A DNA stretch of 64,000 nucleotides from Arcobacter defluvii (GTDB lineage: Bacteria > Campylobacterota > Campylobacteria > Campylobacterales > Arcobacteraceae), in the NCBI RefSeq assembly GCF_013201725.1, contig NZ_CP053835.1, forward strand, positions 2,232,001 to 2,296,000. The letters run 5' to 3'. Both the position numbers and the translations under genes were made by a program. The notes under the pieces are model-generated. The model did no database searches. It was not told the DNA's origin and saw only the letters and a program-made list of their open reading frames with translations. Positions 62,449 through 64,000 of the stretch are shown piece after piece; positions within the stretch are counted from its first letter, which is position 1; the number at the start of each line of letters is the position of its first letter.

Positions 62449-63600
62449 ATGACTGAACAAATAGAAACATCTTTATGCCATATTTCTTCTTTTGCTCCTT
62501 TTGATGATATAAGTGGTGCTTCACATTTCCCAATCTATAACACTGGAACATTTGATTTAAAAAAACAAAAAGGTGATAAAATTTATGATTATACAAGAAG
62601 TGATAATCCAACAAGAGAAGTTTTAGAAAACTTATTTACTCATGTTGAAGGTGGAGCTGGATGCGTTTGCACACATACAGGGATTGCTTGTGTTTCACTT
62701 CTTTTTGAGACAGTTTTAAAAGCAAATTCTCAAATTTTAGTTGAGGCTGATTGTTATGGTGGAACTTTCAGACTTCTTAAAATTTTTAAAGAAAAATACA
62801 ATATTCAAGTACATTTTGCAAATTTTTGCGATGTTGATATGATTGAACATATTTTAAAAACTCATGATATTGATTTAGTTTTATGTGAAAGTCCTACAAA
62901 TCCAGGATTGAAAATCATTGATTTAGAAAAAATAGCTCAACTATCTCATAAATATAATGCTTTATTTGCGGTTGATAATTCTCTTGCAACTTTTATAAGT
63001 CAAAGACCTTTAGAGTTTGGAGCTGATTTTTCACTTTTTTCAACTACAAAATATATAAGTGGTCACGGTAGCGTTGTTGCTGGAGCGATTGTTGCAAAAA
63101 CAAAAGAGTTAAGCCAACAAATTCATTATTATGCAAATGCCCATGGAAGAAGTCAAAATCCTATGGATGTATTTTTAATAACTCTTGGTATTCCAACTTT
63201 AAAAATAAGAATGAGAGAACATCAAGAAAACTCTATAATCATTGCAAAATTTTTAGAAAAACAAGATTATATAGTAAAAGTTACACACCCTGCACTTCCA
63301 AGCCATCCTCAATATGAACTTGCACGTAAACAAATGCAGTTTATTCCTGGAGTTTTTTGTGTAGATTTTTCAAGTGCTGAATTAGCTGAAAAATTCATAG
63401 AAAATACGAAAATTTTCGGTGAAAAATGTTCATTTGGAAGTCCAGATAGTAGAGTTGAAATTCCTGCAAAAATTTCACACGCAAGTTTTTCAAAAGAAGA
63501 ATTAAAAGCTATTGGAATAAGTGATAGCACAGTTAGATTTTCTATTGGTTTAGAAAATGTTGAAGATTTAATAAAAGATATAGAACAAGCAGTAAAATAA
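62449..63600 (+). CDS. Cys/Met-metabolism PLP-dependent enzyme
   Basis: A 383-residue aspartate-aminotransferase-fold enzyme of the cystathionine gamma-synthase/lyase family (MetB, MetC, MetZ group). YDYTRSDNPTREVLENLFTH near residue 45, EADCYGGTFRL, CESPTNPGLKIIDL, VDNSLATFISQRPLEFGADF and the PLP lysine in STTKYISGHGS are all present. The ATG at 62449 is chosen because TTAGGA precedes it; an upstream start would add eight residues. It acts on homoserine or cysteine derivatives; the exact substrate is not readable. The next gene starts one base after its stop and is a partner PLP-type protein. Confidence 0.85.
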   Translation: MTEQIETSLCHISSFAPFDDISGASHFPIYNTGTFDLKKQKGDKIYDYTRSDNPTREVLENLFTHVEGGAGCVCTHTGIACVSLLFETVLKANSQILVEADCYGGTFRLLKIFKEKYNIQVHFANFCDVDMIEHILKTHDIDLVLCESPTNPGLKIIDLEKIAQLSHKYNALFAVDNSLATFISQRPLEFGADFSLFSTTKYISGHGSVVAGAIVAKTKELSQQIHYYANAHGRSQNPMDVFLITLGIPTLKIRMREHQENSIIIAKFLEKQDYIVKVTHPALPSHPQYELARKQMQFIPGVFCVDFSSAELAEKFIENTKIFGEKCSFGSPDSRVEIPAKISHASFSKEELKAIGISDSTVRFSIGLENVEDLIKDIEQAVK

Positions 63601-63601
63601 A

Positions 63602-64000
63602 ATGAATAACAAAACTTTCAATCACATCCCTTGTGGGCAAACTTTACCTTTAAACAATATTCATGCAGTTTCTGTGAGTATGCCAAGTTTACAAGATGTG
63701 ATTGATTACGAAGAACAAACACCTGAGATTTTAGAAAAAATTACAACAGCATATCCAAGATTTATTATTCATCCTTATTTAAAACTTTTAGCAAATTATT
63801 TAAAAGAAAAATATGAAGTTTGTGATAATTATGAAATAATTCTTTTAAGTTCTCAAAAGGCTGTAAAAGCTGTGAGTTGCAGATATTTTATACATAATAA
63901 ATTTGAGTTTGATGAACCTTTTGGAGTTATAAAAGTTTTAAAAGGACGACAATATCAAAAGGTTTTAAAATTTATTCAACATCTTGGATACAACTTATCT
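63602..64000 (+). CDS. PLP-enzyme-like partner protein, C-terminus beyond window
   Basis: At least 133 residues: MNNKTFNHIPCGQTLPLNNI, then AVSVSMPSLQDVIDYEEQTP and TAYPRFIIHPYLKLLANYLK. The open frame runs to the window end. Sequences of this kind in Campylobacterota are annotated as PLP-dependent aminotransferase/cystathionine-synthase relatives and occur in pairs with MetB-type genes. The region up to 64000 is only the N-terminal part, so the cofactor lysine is not seen. One base separates it from the upstream gene. Confidence 0.7.
   Translation, partial: MNNKTFNHIPCGQTLPLNNIHAVSVSMPSLQDVIDYEEQTPEILEKITTAYPRFIIHPYLKLLANYLKEKYEVCDNYEIILLSSQKAVKAVSCRYFIHNKFEFDEPFGVIKVLKGRQYQKVLKFIQHLGYNLS

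Overview
The window is very A+T-rich bacterial DNA whose gene content points to the Campylobacterota, most likely an Arcobacter-group organism. The evidence is the codon use, the potABCD operon, the tandem Cys/Met-type PLP enzymes and the form of the type VI secretion (T6SS) cluster. This assignment comes from protein character and was not searched. There is no intact rRNA or tRNA gene and no CRISPR array.

Region 1 (1-11.4 kb) is accessory DNA resembling part of a prophage-, satellite- or plasmid-derived element. It holds an XRE regulator with paired palindromic operators, an inovirus Gp2-like protein, and a minus-strand operon (70 aa, 26 aa, DUF932, Gp157-like, Rad52-like, 78 aa, DUF2958, 46 aa). 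It also holds a primase/SF3-helicase protein, an AlpA/excisionase-like regulator, an unknown 504-aa protein, a frameshifted regulator and an AbiEii-type toxin-antitoxin pair. Region 2 (11.43-18.43 kb) starts with fragments resembling tRNA/tmRNA 3' ends. It then carries a small integrative element: a frameshifted tyrosine integrase, an HUH-type Rep, an FtsK-like translocase, and a two-gene cargo that includes an AbiTii-domain protein. A decayed IS3 transposase lies just outside it.

Region 3 (18.9-55.4 kb) is a nearly complete T6SS locus. The minus strand carries tssA (frameshifted), B, C, E, F, G, H, a small lipoprotein gene, an FHA gene, tssJ, K, L, M, a PpkA-like kinase gene and vgrG1. These are followed by a Tle1/DUF2235 phospholipase effector gene and six tandem mosaic lipoprotein genes, the probable immunity genes. 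Divergently, the plus strand carries an M23 peptidase, a membrane protein, hcp, vgrG2, a GH19-type muramidase effector and three tandem periplasmic TPR proteins (probable immunity, the third truncated). The two vgrG genes form a near-identical inverted repeat of about 1.8 kb around the T6SS core, so recombination could invert about 19.5 kb and swap which effector module follows which operon. The two effectors have unrelated enzymes but share an N-terminal module ending in a GWID...DG signature. No PAAR gene is visible.

Region 4 (55.4-64 kb) looks like ordinary chromosome: potABCD split between potB and potC by an IS110-family element, a hypothetical gene, an L,D-transpeptidase with a small lipoprotein, and two tandem PLP-dependent enzymes, the second cut by the window end.

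Three genes (9700 regulator, integrase, tssA) are each broken by one extra base in an A/T homopolymer. Either they are really decayed or phase-variable, or the assembly carries homopolymer errors.
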